Of a stretch of DNA of 64,000 nt, positions 12,801 through 22,878 are shown in pieces (position 1 is the first letter of the stretch; each line of letters begins with the position of its first letter). The notes beneath the pieces were generated by a model. That model was not told where the DNA came from. It ran no database searches and saw nothing but the letters and a program-made list of their open reading frames with translations. The DNA is taken from positions 922,612 to 986,611 of the forward strand of contig MNCI01034266.1 in the NCBI GenBank assembly GCA_015680685.1. Reading direction: 5' to 3'. The DNA is from Gnetum montanum (lineage: Eukaryota > Streptophyta > Gnetopsida > Gnetales > Gnetaceae). The position numbers were made by a program, and so were the translations under genes.

Positions 12801-12989
12801 ATCCATGCCTTTAATGTAGGCACTAATAAGGCTCTCACTTGGTTTCATGCATATTATTAAACTACATTTTGCATTATCTATCAATCACTATGTGCCCTCC
12901 TATTTTGTGGCTACTGTGTATAGGCACCTTTGGATTTCTATCACATCAATACACTATCGACATGCTATGATAAAGGTGCTTTTCATGGT
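9853..12989 (-). pseudogene. Athila-like RT, RNase H and integrase, inner copy
   Basis: The pol half of the inner element, with many stops. From the - strand 5' end: an upstream linker (about 12985-12640), RT with the finger/palm start reading SEWLIPLVIVPKKDGKWR and IDFRLLN (12216-12398), the catalytic box VFMDDFSTY near 12045, a degraded RNase H, the integrase zinc domain (10773-11039; the region reads VCCGGHYG, then IGYYWPIHFRD, and ends C-x2-C as CECYQH), and the integrase core (10770-10170). Of the catalytic DDE triad the first Asp is Asn (AINYCMKWVEA), while the second Asp (IFDNGTH) and the Glu region (QVEVTNMEI) remain. A C-terminal KPFYEPK stretch follows, with the stop at 9855-9853. 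The motif set is that of the Athila/Tat branch. Not functional. Confidence 0.85.
12544..12625. other. Assembly join: 40-bp repeat around one N
   Basis: Positions 12544-12583 and 12586-12625 are identical, separated by an N at 12584 and one base. It lies inside the pol linker. Overlapping contig ends joined with a placeholder N explain it; it should not be read as a biological duplication. Confidence 0.85.
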
Positions 12990-15256
12990 TCATAATTTCT
13001 ACACACAGTTGCACCCTATGTCACTATACGTGATGCATGGAATGCACTTCTTCTTGATCTTTCCAAATTCATTTTCCTTAGAAATTTCAAAGGATAGGTC
13101 TCTAATTCTTAGTTGTGCATCTATTGTGCTCAACCAAGTCCTTCCCATAATGCTTGAAAATTTTCTTTTGCAATTATCTACATGAATCACCAAGAATTCA
13201 TCAATATAGGACCACCTATAGATGATGGCACAATGTCCTCCTCCAGTCCTAAGGAAACAGTGATGGACCAATCTACCAACTCAAGATGAATGTTGCTCTT
13301 CTGAAGTGGAGGCAGGTTCTAGGCTTTATACATTTCATGGAAGATCAAACTCATAACAAAACCTGAGTCTAGAAAAGCCTTGCAAGGCTCATTCCTAGTA
13401 ATTTGCAAATAAATTAAGGGACTTCCAGGATCAGATCTTTTCTTGGGAAGGTGTCCAACCTTAATCCAATCCATCATGGCATGGATCAACATTATAATGT
13501 GGACCTTGGGATGCATTTGGTTTGAAGGGTTCTCAAATGATGTACTAGAGGATGAGGAAGAAGTAGGGTCATCAACTATAGGTATCTATAAGGGCTTAGA
13601 AGGACTGCTAGTTTGGAAGAAAGGTCTTTTTCAAATTTTATTTTTTGAACCACTCAGTTGGAAAGCTAGCTCTAAGTTAATAGCCCTTTTGGTGTTACTT
13701 TACTGTGGCTAAGTCAGAAACCAGCCCTACATGGATGGAGATGGTGGCAATTGAGTTGAGGGCGAAGGTACATGTGCAAAAGAATGAGGAGGATAGAATG
13801 GAAATGGGGATTTCCCTTTTGGAGATCAAGATTTGTAGTATTCAAGAGGGTAGTAGTTGTGCTAGAAAGATTCATAATTAGAAGAGTCATGGAAAGAAAT
13901 TGGTTGTTGAACATACTATCCATATAGATCTGGCTACCAATAAGGGTATTGCTACCTTGGTGGTGGCATCCCCCATGACTATGGATGTTGCCACTACTAA
14001 TACTACTACTGAGGTTAAGGTGAACCTCCACTTAAATAGTAAGTTTACTGTTGATGGAACTACATGTAGTTGCCTTGAGGATAAGGCAACCTTCTAGGTG
14101 GTTACCTTTTTGCTAATCTAGGATTCAGCACGTACACCCTAGATTCTTGTAAGTGTAACACAAGTAGGCATCATTCCTTAGGATGTTTGTATTGGTAGAT
14201 GTCACACCTACCATCATTATCTATTTGAGATTCTGCAACCTCCGCAATGGAAGCAGCTTTTCCATTATTCCATTAATGGACAAATTTAACTTCTTTCATT
14301 CTCCTTCGATCATGATGACAAATCTACTCTTTGGACTCTTCTACAATTCTAAGAGTAGTTTGGAATCTCTCATCCAAATAATATCACATTTTATCTACCT
14401 TGGTTGATATTTTGAAAATAGATTTTTGAATTGACAAGGTTCACGTTGCACCACTTCATCAAGTGATGCCTCCTCCTCATTGTCACAAAACTAGACTTTC
14501 CTTTTTTGGATGAAAGTGTTCCAATTTTACTCCTTTACACTTTCTCTCTTCCTCAACTAGCCCTCTTCTCTGATCACCTACTTAATCAACCTTTGGATAT
14601 GATGGACCCTTAGTTTTAAAGGTCTCCCTTGGGCATAGATCCCAAGAGTTCTCCTTGTTTCTATTTAGAGCCCATCTATGATATGGTAGAACTACTCCTT
14701 TTCAAAAGAAGCCATGGCCTAGGCACCCATTCAATATAGAGTAATATCTATCCATGGCTGAATCCAAGGATTCATGTGTTACTTATGTCCACCCTTGGAT
14801 CTACTTCTTGAGATTAGACACTCGATAGTGTATTTGATACTTATCATTAAATAGTTCAAGCATCATAGTCCATTGTCTAATTGATTCTGATTCCAATGAT
14901 CAATACTAGCTTTTAGCCTATTTAATGAGTGTCCTTGGGAACAACTATAGTTTTTCCATTTTTTTTCAATGTTCTACAAGGCATAGGCATTGTGAAAGGC
15001 TTGAAGATGATTCTGTGAATCTAGGTTGTATGCCCCTCCAAACTTGGGGATATTGTTCATATCCAATCATTTAGTTCTACTTTATTTAACATGCCTCATT
15101 GGAATTCTCATGGTCTTTGTAATGTTTAGCATGTTATTTATCATCAGGAAAGGTTCATCATAGTCATAGCCCATATGATGGCCATGATGCCTATGATGTC
15201 CTCTGCTACCCCTTCATTCATGATAACAAGCCTCCCTTGATTGCCAATGCCCCTAG

Positions 15257-16326
15257 TGATGAGTGGCGAGGTACCCCTACACTCCACCATACGAATACGA
15301 GCGTGCACGCACGATCCGGTCGAACTCCGCAGACTAAATGCCTTAACGCCACAAGAAACACTTGGGGTTAATTGTTCGTTGTCTTCCCAGGCTTGCTTGT
15401 AAGTGTCACGGTGTATGGTTAAGCAAGTCTAAGGTATGTGATTTTTTTGGTATTTTTGGCTTATCTTCTATACTACCAGGAGAAGGGTTGAGAAAACTAA
15501 ACTAACTCTAACTAAGATCTAAGTCTAATTTAACTAGCGTCAGCATCCGTTCCCACTTACCGGACACACCCTGAACTATGCAACTGCAGCTTACCAAACG
15601 CTAATCGTTACTGGGATCGCCACACGTAACGCAAGTGCTCGAAGTGGTCGTACTGAGGCACCTATTTAGCCTACGTGTGATAAGCAGCCGATTCCTTAGC
15701 CAGCCGTACACACCCGTGGGTGCTCGTAACTAAGTCGTACTTATCACACGATCTAGCCTAGCAATGAGCAGCCGATTCCTCAACTAGCCGTACACATTAG
15801 ACCCGGGAGTTACCAAGCGCAGAATCCTGGAATACGCTACTGGGTTACCAAGCATCCAATGCTCGTAATTGAGTCGTACTCATGCATTGCGTCAAGCAGC
15901 CGATTCCTTGACTAGCCGTACACGTCCGTAGACGCTCGTAATCAAGTCGTACTTGAACGCACTAGGAAAGCAGGAAATAAAGCAATAAATGAAACCACGT
16001 GCTGCAAGGTTTATCCAATCAAGTTCTTCTTTATTGTCATACACAACTTGGGTTCAGGTTACAAGCTGCTCGAATAAAGAGCCGTTCACTCTAGGACTCC
16101 TACTGCGGGCACATGGGGAAAAATTCTAACTCTGGAGTGATCAATCTGCCAGAGCTTCGCTACACTAGCCAGGATTGGGAAATGAAGGAAGTGCCGCCTC
16201 TTATTTATAGATATGACGGCGGGACGCGATATCGTGTACGCGATATCGCAGGAGAAGACACGATATCGCGTACGCGATATCGCATGGGATGCGATATTGC
16301 AGCCTAGTGCAAGTCGCGTCTCATCA
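15257..16326 (-). mobile_element. Solo LTR with perfect target duplication
   Basis: 1070 bp. It starts TGATGAG and ends CTCATCA, a perfect 7-bp terminal inverted repeat, and is flanked on both sides by CCTAG (15252-15256 and 16327-16331), a perfect 5-bp target duplication. Its layout matches the 871-bp LTRs (same termini; same motif order with TTCTTTATTGTCAT for the polyadenylation region near 16025 and CAAATAAAG-like and CACTCCTACT stretches), so it is a relative of the Athila-like family. It is much richer in CG dinucleotides than its surroundings, hence younger or less decayed. No internal region remains, as expected after LTR-LTR recombination. Segments reading GCAGCCGATTCCT and AGCCGTACAC recur three to four times at 15680-15930. 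Confidence 0.92.
16202..16300 (-). promoter_or_regulatory. Core promoter and palindromic U3 words of solo LTR
   Basis: TATAAATA on the - strand at 16209-16202. Immediately upstream (16224-16283 on the + strand) lie repeated GCGATATCGC words, including a perfect 22-bp palindrome at 16261-16282 with arms CGATATCGCG around a central TA. A tandem set of self-complementary words next to a TATA box looks like a binding-site array for a dimeric DNA-binding protein; that reading is inference. Confidence 0.6.
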
Positions 16327-17267
16327 CCTAGTCTCTACTATTCCGATGAGCCCCACAATCATCTCTATCCCATTGGTCACCTCCATCATGGTCACATCCT
16401 CTATGGATTTCATCAAAGCTAGAGGAGAAAGACGATGAGAATGTCAAAGCTGAAGAGGAAGAAGAGCCAGCACCAACATAGTGCCTACTACTCCCTCTCC
16501 TTACATCACAGTTGTATTCACCATGTCTATCTCTATCTTGGTGCCTGTCTTGGTTCCTACCTTGACTTCCTTCTTTGAAGCCACCATGGTCATGGAACCC
16601 ATTCTTTCCTAAACTAGGATTATTTATAGTAAACTCTAAATTTTGGTTCCTTCATCAAACAAGAAGGGAGTAGAGTGAATGTTTTAAGAACCCCCATAAA
16701 ATAGATCGTCACCTTCCTTCTAGCCCAACAGGAACAAGGGGTTTGTCAAACCATTTCCCTTTTGATGCTTGTTAGCATATCTCCTATTTCTGATCTTTCT
16801 TTCGCTATGCCTTAGTGGAATGATAATCCTAATAGTCATGGTCCTACACAATGTATTCAGCATTGAGCCTCTGAATGCCCAATTTCATTAGAGTTTAGAG
16901 TAGTATCACAAAACTAATCAATTCGATGACAACACAAGGTTGCCCTCCATGTCCCTCCACCATAGTTGTTCATCTTAATGAAAGATGAAGGTGAAGTCTA
17001 GCACATACTCATCCAAATGAGTATATATCACTTTGCATTGTTGGGGCATTAATGGTTTTGACCCTTGGCACCTTTGTTGATTGGATTCATCTTCATACAA
17101 TGGTAAAGATTCTCCCCTATGAGAAGAAGCCATATTTAATTGGAAGAAAAATTATATGCCCTTTTTGTTATTATTATATTTTTCTAAATAATGTTAACTT
17201 TGGGATCCATTACAAATTCATTGAATAATTTCAGTAACTCATAGATAGCACACATAGCTAACTAAAG

Positions 17268-17286
17268 TCCCTAGTAATCAGACCAA
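17268..17286 (-). other. Primer binding site, degraded tRNA-Asp type
   Basis: Directly next to the 5' LTR the - strand reads TTGGTCTGATTACTAGGGA. The tRNA-Asp-type site typical of Athila (from memory TTGGCGCCGTTGCCGGGGA) matches at 11 of 19 positions, and six of the eight differences are C-to-T or G-to-A, as expected from decay of methylated DNA. An initiator-Met site fits less well. Confidence 0.55.
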
Positions 17287-18156
17287 GGATGAGTGGTGAG
17301 TAATCCCTACGCCAAATCATATGAATCACTAGCATTCACTAAGTGATCCAGTCAAATTCTATAGACTTTAGCTCTCTAAGTACACTAGGTCTAGGTAGTA
17401 TTTCTAATGAACATAATCGTTCTTTTCTCAATTTCACTTGTGAAGGGCAATGGTATGGTTAGTTGTAATTGAGGCATATGATTTTTATAGTTTTATATTT
17501 ATTATTTAAATTAAAAAAGTTCTATAAATAATGTAATTAAATTTTTAATTAATCTAATCACTAACTAATATCTTAACTAGTCCTAACACAAGCATCCATT
17601 GCCATTTATCATACACATCCTAAACCACATTACAACGTTACTGGGTTACCAAGCATTAAGTGCTTTTGGCATTACCATATGTTAATGTATGCTTGAAATG
17701 GTCGTACTTATGTGTATTAATTAATTGCTAATTAATTAATTAAATGCATTAAATTAAACTTCTCAAATAATAAATCCATTAAGTAAACATTAAATTAATT
17801 CCAAGTGTTGCAAGATTTATGAAGAAATCTCATCTTTATTACCATTCACACTCAAGTGCTCAGGTACATCAATTCTTGAATAAAGATCCATACACTTCTC
17901 ACTCCTATTACAAGAACTTAGAAAATATTCTAACTTTCAAATGAACAAAATGTAAGAGCTTCACTAGAATACTAAACAATGGATGCCATAAATGCGACTG
18001 ATGAGCATGTATTTATAAGCAAGACAAGACACTGCATCAATGGAGTCACATCAATACATGAAACCATGGCTCAATGCAACCACATCAATAGGAGCATGTC
18101 AACAAAATCACATCAACAGAATCACATTAACGCACCCTAAGAAAGATGCCTTATCA
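17287..18156 (-). mobile_element. 5' LTR of inner Athila-like element
   Basis: 870 bp, direct repeat of 3872-4742. Starts GGATGAG (first T changed) and ends CTTATCA on the + strand. Contains TATAAATA on the - strand (18017-18010), an AATAAAG signal on the - strand near 17840, an AATTAATTAATTAA stretch near 17730, and CACATCAA words at 18045-18130 upstream of the TATA box. The primer site follows on the internal side, fixing the polarity. Confidence 0.88.
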
Positions 18157-20160
18157 AATAGTTAGAGATCCCAGATAAGTTTGAACTAAAACTGTTAGAA
18201 TTAAAAGCCCCACCAAATGTGCTAGAATATGTCTTTCTGAATAACAAAAAAACTAGTAATTATCAACACCAATTGAGATAAAGATCTATAAAAGAGGTTA
18301 TTGGAAGTAGTCAATAAATGGCCAACAACATTCACATGGTCTTATGAAGAGATAATAGGCATTCATCCATGAATTTTTTAACACTAGATATACACAAATC
18401 CAGTTGTTAAGCCATACTACCAATCTTGGAGAAGGTTGAATCCTATGTTATTGAAGGTAACATTCATCTACCCTATTGCAGAAAATGAATGGGTTAGTTC
18501 TTTAGTCATTATTCCAAAGAAGGGAGGTAAATGAAGAGTATGTATTGATTTCTAGTTGTTGAACATAGTGATATTTAAAGAATATTTCTATCTCTCATTT
18601 GTTAACCAAGTCATAGATACATAGCAGGACATTAGTTCTATAGCTTTCTTGATGGGTATAGTGAATATAACCAAATTCACATTACATTGGAATACTAGGA
18701 AAAGACTACATGCACTAGTCCATGGAGAAATTTTCTTACAAGAAAATGCTTTTCAGCTTATGCAATGCACCTGCTACATTTCAAAGATTAATACTGAGCA
18801 TCTTCCAAAAACAAATAGGTAATGGTGTAGAAGTAGTTATGGATGATTTCTAAACTTATGGGCTAGAATTTAAGAAAGTCTTGAACCATTTAGAGCAAGT
18901 ATTGAAAAGATACATTGATGATTATTTGAAGCTCAATTGGTAGAAAAGCCATTTAATGGTCCAATCTGAAATCATTTTGGGACATAAAGTATCATAGAAA
19001 GGAATAGAAGTTGATCTAGAAAAGATAAGATTCATTTAGAACATCACTTAAAGGCCACAAACTATTAAGGAGCTTAGATCATTCTTAGGCCATATAGGGT
19101 ATTATTGAAGGTTCAATGAAAAATTATTCAAGATAGCAAAACTATTGGTAGAATTGACTAAGAAAGATGCATCATTCCAGTGGATGGAGCAATGTGAGAA
19201 GGCATTCAAGACATTGAAATAGAAGTTAATAGAAACACCAATCCTTCAAGCTCAAGATTGGTCTAAACCATTTTACGTAGTGATAGATACTTCCAATTAT
19301 GCCCTAGGTGTAGTGTTAATACAAATTTATCAAAAGAGGCCATATCACACACACTATGCTAGTAGAAGCATCATCAAAGGATAACTTAATTACACCACTA
19401 CTAAAAATAGCTTATGATCATGGTGTATGCACTTAAAAAATTTAGACATTAAGTGCTTAAGTATCCTATCTATGTTCACACAAGTCATAGTGCAATCAAA
19501 TTTTTGATGAATAAACCTGTGGTAAGTCCTAAGGTGATTAGGTGGCTCATAATTTTATAGGAATTTTAATTCATCATGATTGACAAGAAGGAAATAGAGA
19601 ACATTGTAGCAAATCATTTTTCAAGGCTAATATGAAAATCACTAGAACAAGAACCATCATCAAACCAATTCCCTGATGAGAACATATTCATGAAAATGAC
19701 AATGACTATCAACTTGATAGAGAAATCATGGATCACTGACTATCTAACATATTTTCTTTCACAACATCTCCTTGTTGAGTTGAATAGAAAATAGAGAGAT
19801 TAATTCCTTTATAAAGTAAAAAGGTATATGGAAATAAACAGAAATCTTTACAAGATTTGTACTGATGGACTAGTAAGATGGTACATTCTAGAAGAGCATC
19901 AACAGAGAATTCTACAAGATGCACATGAAAGAACATGCAGTGGTCATTATGCATGGCACAAAATAGCACTCAAGCTGATGATGGTAGGCTACTTCTAGCC
20001 TACCATATTCCGAGATGCACATAACGTTACCCAGTCTTGGGAGATATGTTAGTGGGATGAAGGAATAACAACTAGGAATGAAGAGCCACAACAAGGCATA
20101 CAGCCATTTGAACCCTTTGATATTTTGTTGAATAGTTTCCAATGATAGTTGTGGAGATGC
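18157..20160 (+). pseudogene. Athila-like RT, RNase H and integrase N-terminus, outer copy
   Basis: Continuation of the outer element after the inner insertion. It opens with the pol linker (LKLLELKAPPNVLEYVFL, near 18180-18235), then RT with a PIAENEWVSSLVIIPKKGGK stretch (18470-18535) and RVCIDF, the active-site box VMDDF at about 18837-18852 followed by a stop, RNase H fragments to about 19640 (VANHFSRL marks its end), and the integrase zinc domain at 19860-20055. There the His pair region is visible (AHERTCSGHYAW) but the Cys pair expected after FRDAH is lost (SWERY). The integrase core is missing: after about 20130 the frame dissolves into non-coding sequence, so most of the DDE domain has been deleted. 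Same family as the - strand copy. Confidence 0.8.
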
Positions 20161-22264
20161 CCTATATGACACTTAGGCACCAAACTAAATCTTTTTCTTT
20201 TTCTTAAGTACTTTTTCCTATTCTTTGATATCATTTCATTCTTTTAGACTTTTTCATTTCTTAATTTTTTGATATTATTTAATATTTTTCAAATTCTTTC
20301 TCTATTTTACCATTTTTCTATGATTTTCACTACCTATTTTGTACATATTTTTATTGATTTTTACAATAAAGTGCAAAGAATAACATAAGATGTAGTCCCC
20401 ATAAGGTGAAGATTACCCTATATTACTAGATCATGAAGGACTAATTACATATACAATGAAACCACATCATATATCCACTCATTTTCAATAATAAGAGGTT
20501 TTTACCATGACCATAATGAAATTCTTTTCATAATAAACCTAAAATAAACCTATAATCATTATGCCTTGATAGAAGAATGAAGAACCAAGTGGGAATGAAA
20601 AGGGTATGACATTAAGGGAACTTGTGGATTCTCTAGGATAACTACTGTGAACTTTATCCTATTGATTAATACGGTATTATTTTCTTGATTTCTAATAAAA
20701 AATGGAAGTAAGAGTACAATAAGTGTTGCCTTACCATCTCATTAGGAAGACATGTTACCCATGCCTGAAGGTAGTCCTTTGGTAAGATCAACACAATCAA
20801 AATAAAATAAAAGCATAGAATAAAATTTTTGGGGCTCTTACTGGAAAGACATGCTACCCATGCCTAAAGGTAGGTAGCTTCTCGAAAATCTAAACAAAAA
20901 TGTGCAATTCAAAAAAATTCCTTCCTTGAAGTACGTTGCCAAGTAATAATACTATTTACAATAATGGTAGTCTTGTGGTTGTTAGTATTGGGGATGAAAC
21001 AACATGATGTCATTGGACAAGTGATTTGGAATTAGTTTGAATCTTGGATAGAAAGGCTAATGATTACTTTAACCACACATCACACATAAGGATTCCTTAT
21101 GCCTATGGTAAGCAACCTCACGTCCTAATTTTTCCAATCCCTTTGACATTCCATTTCACCTTACTAGTATATATTTAATCATAATTCTATGGTTTTGTAT
21201 AATATAGTGTCATTTTTCCAATCTAGCAATATTAACATGTATGTTTTACTAAACTGGTATGTCTTACATTTAACTTCTTGAGTGCTTATAAACACTTTTA
21301 GTCATGGTTATACAAGGGCACTAAGGGCTAAATCCTACTTTAGGGAGGACCAACTTGTATAACTTTTGTACCTCATACTTGATAAGCAATTCCACATCAT
21401 CTTGTGCCTCCCAAACACTTTAGTACTCAAGGAACACTTCCCACAAAATTTTATAATTTGTTCATGTACTAAGAATCTTCAATCCATCTCATATACACCC
21501 AATAAACATTTGTTACCTAAGATACCTTCCTTATGATTTTTGAACATACAATTTTTCAATTTCAAGCATCATCTATGATTCATGATCCTTCAGACAATCT
21601 CTCTGCGTGACATATCATTCTCAAATGTCATGGAAAATGTCAAATATATGTTATTTCAGACATTATGCATAACAAGACAATATACCAAACATCAAATATA
21701 TGGGTGACACTATGAGTAAAGAAAATAAAAAAGAAGGTGCATAAAGAGAAACAAAAGAATGCTTTATTGATATAGACTGAAGTATTTGGATCATGCTCTA
21801 AGAGAGTTCCTTAGGGTTTTCTTTCTTTAGCATCTATCCATTAGATCCAACCCTGCACTGCCACAATGGTTAGGACTACAAGCCAACTAGAAGGGATCAC
21901 CAACCCACTTCCTATCCTACTTCATCCAACTTCCCATGACTTGCCTATACTAGCTCTACCACTCCATGCCTAGCATGATCTCAAAGCTCAGTTATAAATG
22001 CCTTAGGTTAAACCCACAAAGGTCATCTCAAGAGACACATCCATTATTACAATGCACCCTTTCAAGTCTCAAATACAACTACCCTTTTGGGTCATATTAT
22101 GATAACCATAACACTTTTTATAAAGAAGCACCATCTTTTTTATGCAACAACATCATTTGGAAATGGGGATGTGATACTATGTCTTCCAAATAATCCAATT
22201 GACTCATTTTATCCATCAAAATTTTCCAAAAGTTTAGAATTCTTCAAGGGTAATGTCATATCTA
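20161..22264 (+). other. Non-coding spacer of outer Athila-like element
   Basis: No supportable coding frame. Two near-identical motifs, ACATGTTACCCATGCCTGAA near 20750 and its variant near 20850, match the motif in the inner element's spacer. They flank about 80 bp of AT-rich sequence. The rest is AT-rich, with runs of T near 20190-20300. Confidence 0.5.
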
Positions 22265-22420
22265 CGATGTTGTATGAACTATGATGTCACATTCATAAAA
22301 ATATTATATATACGTATGGGAGTTAGAAAAATTTTCATTCTACCATTCCAAAGCAAAAGGAGTTTTTGCTATTTTTTTGAGCTCTAGCAACCAAACTTCT
22401 TGATGTCATAACTTCCTCAT
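22265..22420 (+). promoter_or_regulatory. Internal promoter-like region, outer copy
   Basis: TATATATA at 22305-22312, preceded by ATGATGTCACATTCATAAAAAT (given here only as position 22281-22302, key words TGATGTCACAT and CATAAAAAT) and followed by a leader that aligns with the inner copy (AGAAAAATTTTC, then CCAAAGCAAAAGGAGTTTTT). The next recognisable start codon of the env-position ORF is at 22879. Confidence 0.45.
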
Positions 22421-22878
22421 TGCAACTCCAATTTATGAAATTCTTGAACCCTATTGGTATCCAAGAGTGCTCAACTTAGTCGTGGGAAGCTCTATTGCAT
22501 GTACATCAAGATAATAGAGCCAAAATTTCCTAATGTTCAGAAGGCAATATAAAGAATAAGTATAAGAATATAATTAGAATATTATAACTAACTAATCAAA
22601 TTTGAGCCAAATAACTTAATTAATTCTCATAACTAATCATATCAATCATCAAAGGGCATAATAAATAAAAAAATCATAACTATGGAAGGTCATAATAATT
22701 AAAGATATAACACTTAGGGTTTTCTTTTTCAAATTTCCCTAACTCTACAATCATGATAAAGATCATAACTAATAGAAAAAGATAAGAACTTGATCAAACC
22801 AAGAGTACTAGAAGGATTATGAACTATTAAGAACTAATTTAGACATCTTAGTAACCTTAAAACTCTTACTAATTGCAA

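Larger units (their letters stand above)
12990..17133 (-). pseudogene. Athila-like gag-protease, inner copy, split by a solo LTR
   Basis: The gag start is at 17133 on the - strand (MASSHRGESLPLYEDE), 135 nt downstream of the primer site. Gag continues to about 16332, is interrupted by a solo LTR (15257-16326) with its target duplication, and resumes at 15256. Recognisable gag pieces: a PKFGG stretch near 15045, an AYALXNIEKKWKNYS region near 14960, the charged region with an IQRLI core near 14590, and a Pro/Tyr/Gln-rich tail near 13720-14030. The protease-linked domain is at 12999-13271 (MGRTWLST, then RDLSFEISKEN, then CITYSD) and matches the outer copy at 3430-3640. Many frameshifts. Gag would form the particle and the protease would process the polyprotein; neither is intact. 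Confidence 0.75.
3872..18156 (-). mobile_element. Inner Athila-like LTR retrotransposon, about 14.3 kb
   Basis: A full-length but decayed Ty3/gypsy element transcribed from the - strand. In element order: 5' LTR (17287-18156), primer site (17268-17286), gag (from 17133), protease, RT, RNase H, integrase (ending 9853), spacer, internal promoter-like region (about 8282), env-position ORF (7836 to 4976), polypurine tract (4743-4749), 3' LTR (3872-4742). LTR pair, primer site and tract are mutually consistent. It sits inside an opposite-strand copy of the same family, which continues at 18157. The flanking 5-mers are GATAA (3867-3871) and AATAG (18157-18161): they agree at 3 of 5 positions and both differences are A/G transitions, so a decayed target duplication is possible but not shown. 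A solo LTR is nested in its gag. Confidence 0.85.

Noticed and set aside
3867-18161. Clear target duplication for the inner Athila-like element
   Set aside because: GATAA and AATAG agree at only 3 of 5 positions; recorded as possible, not used as evidence.
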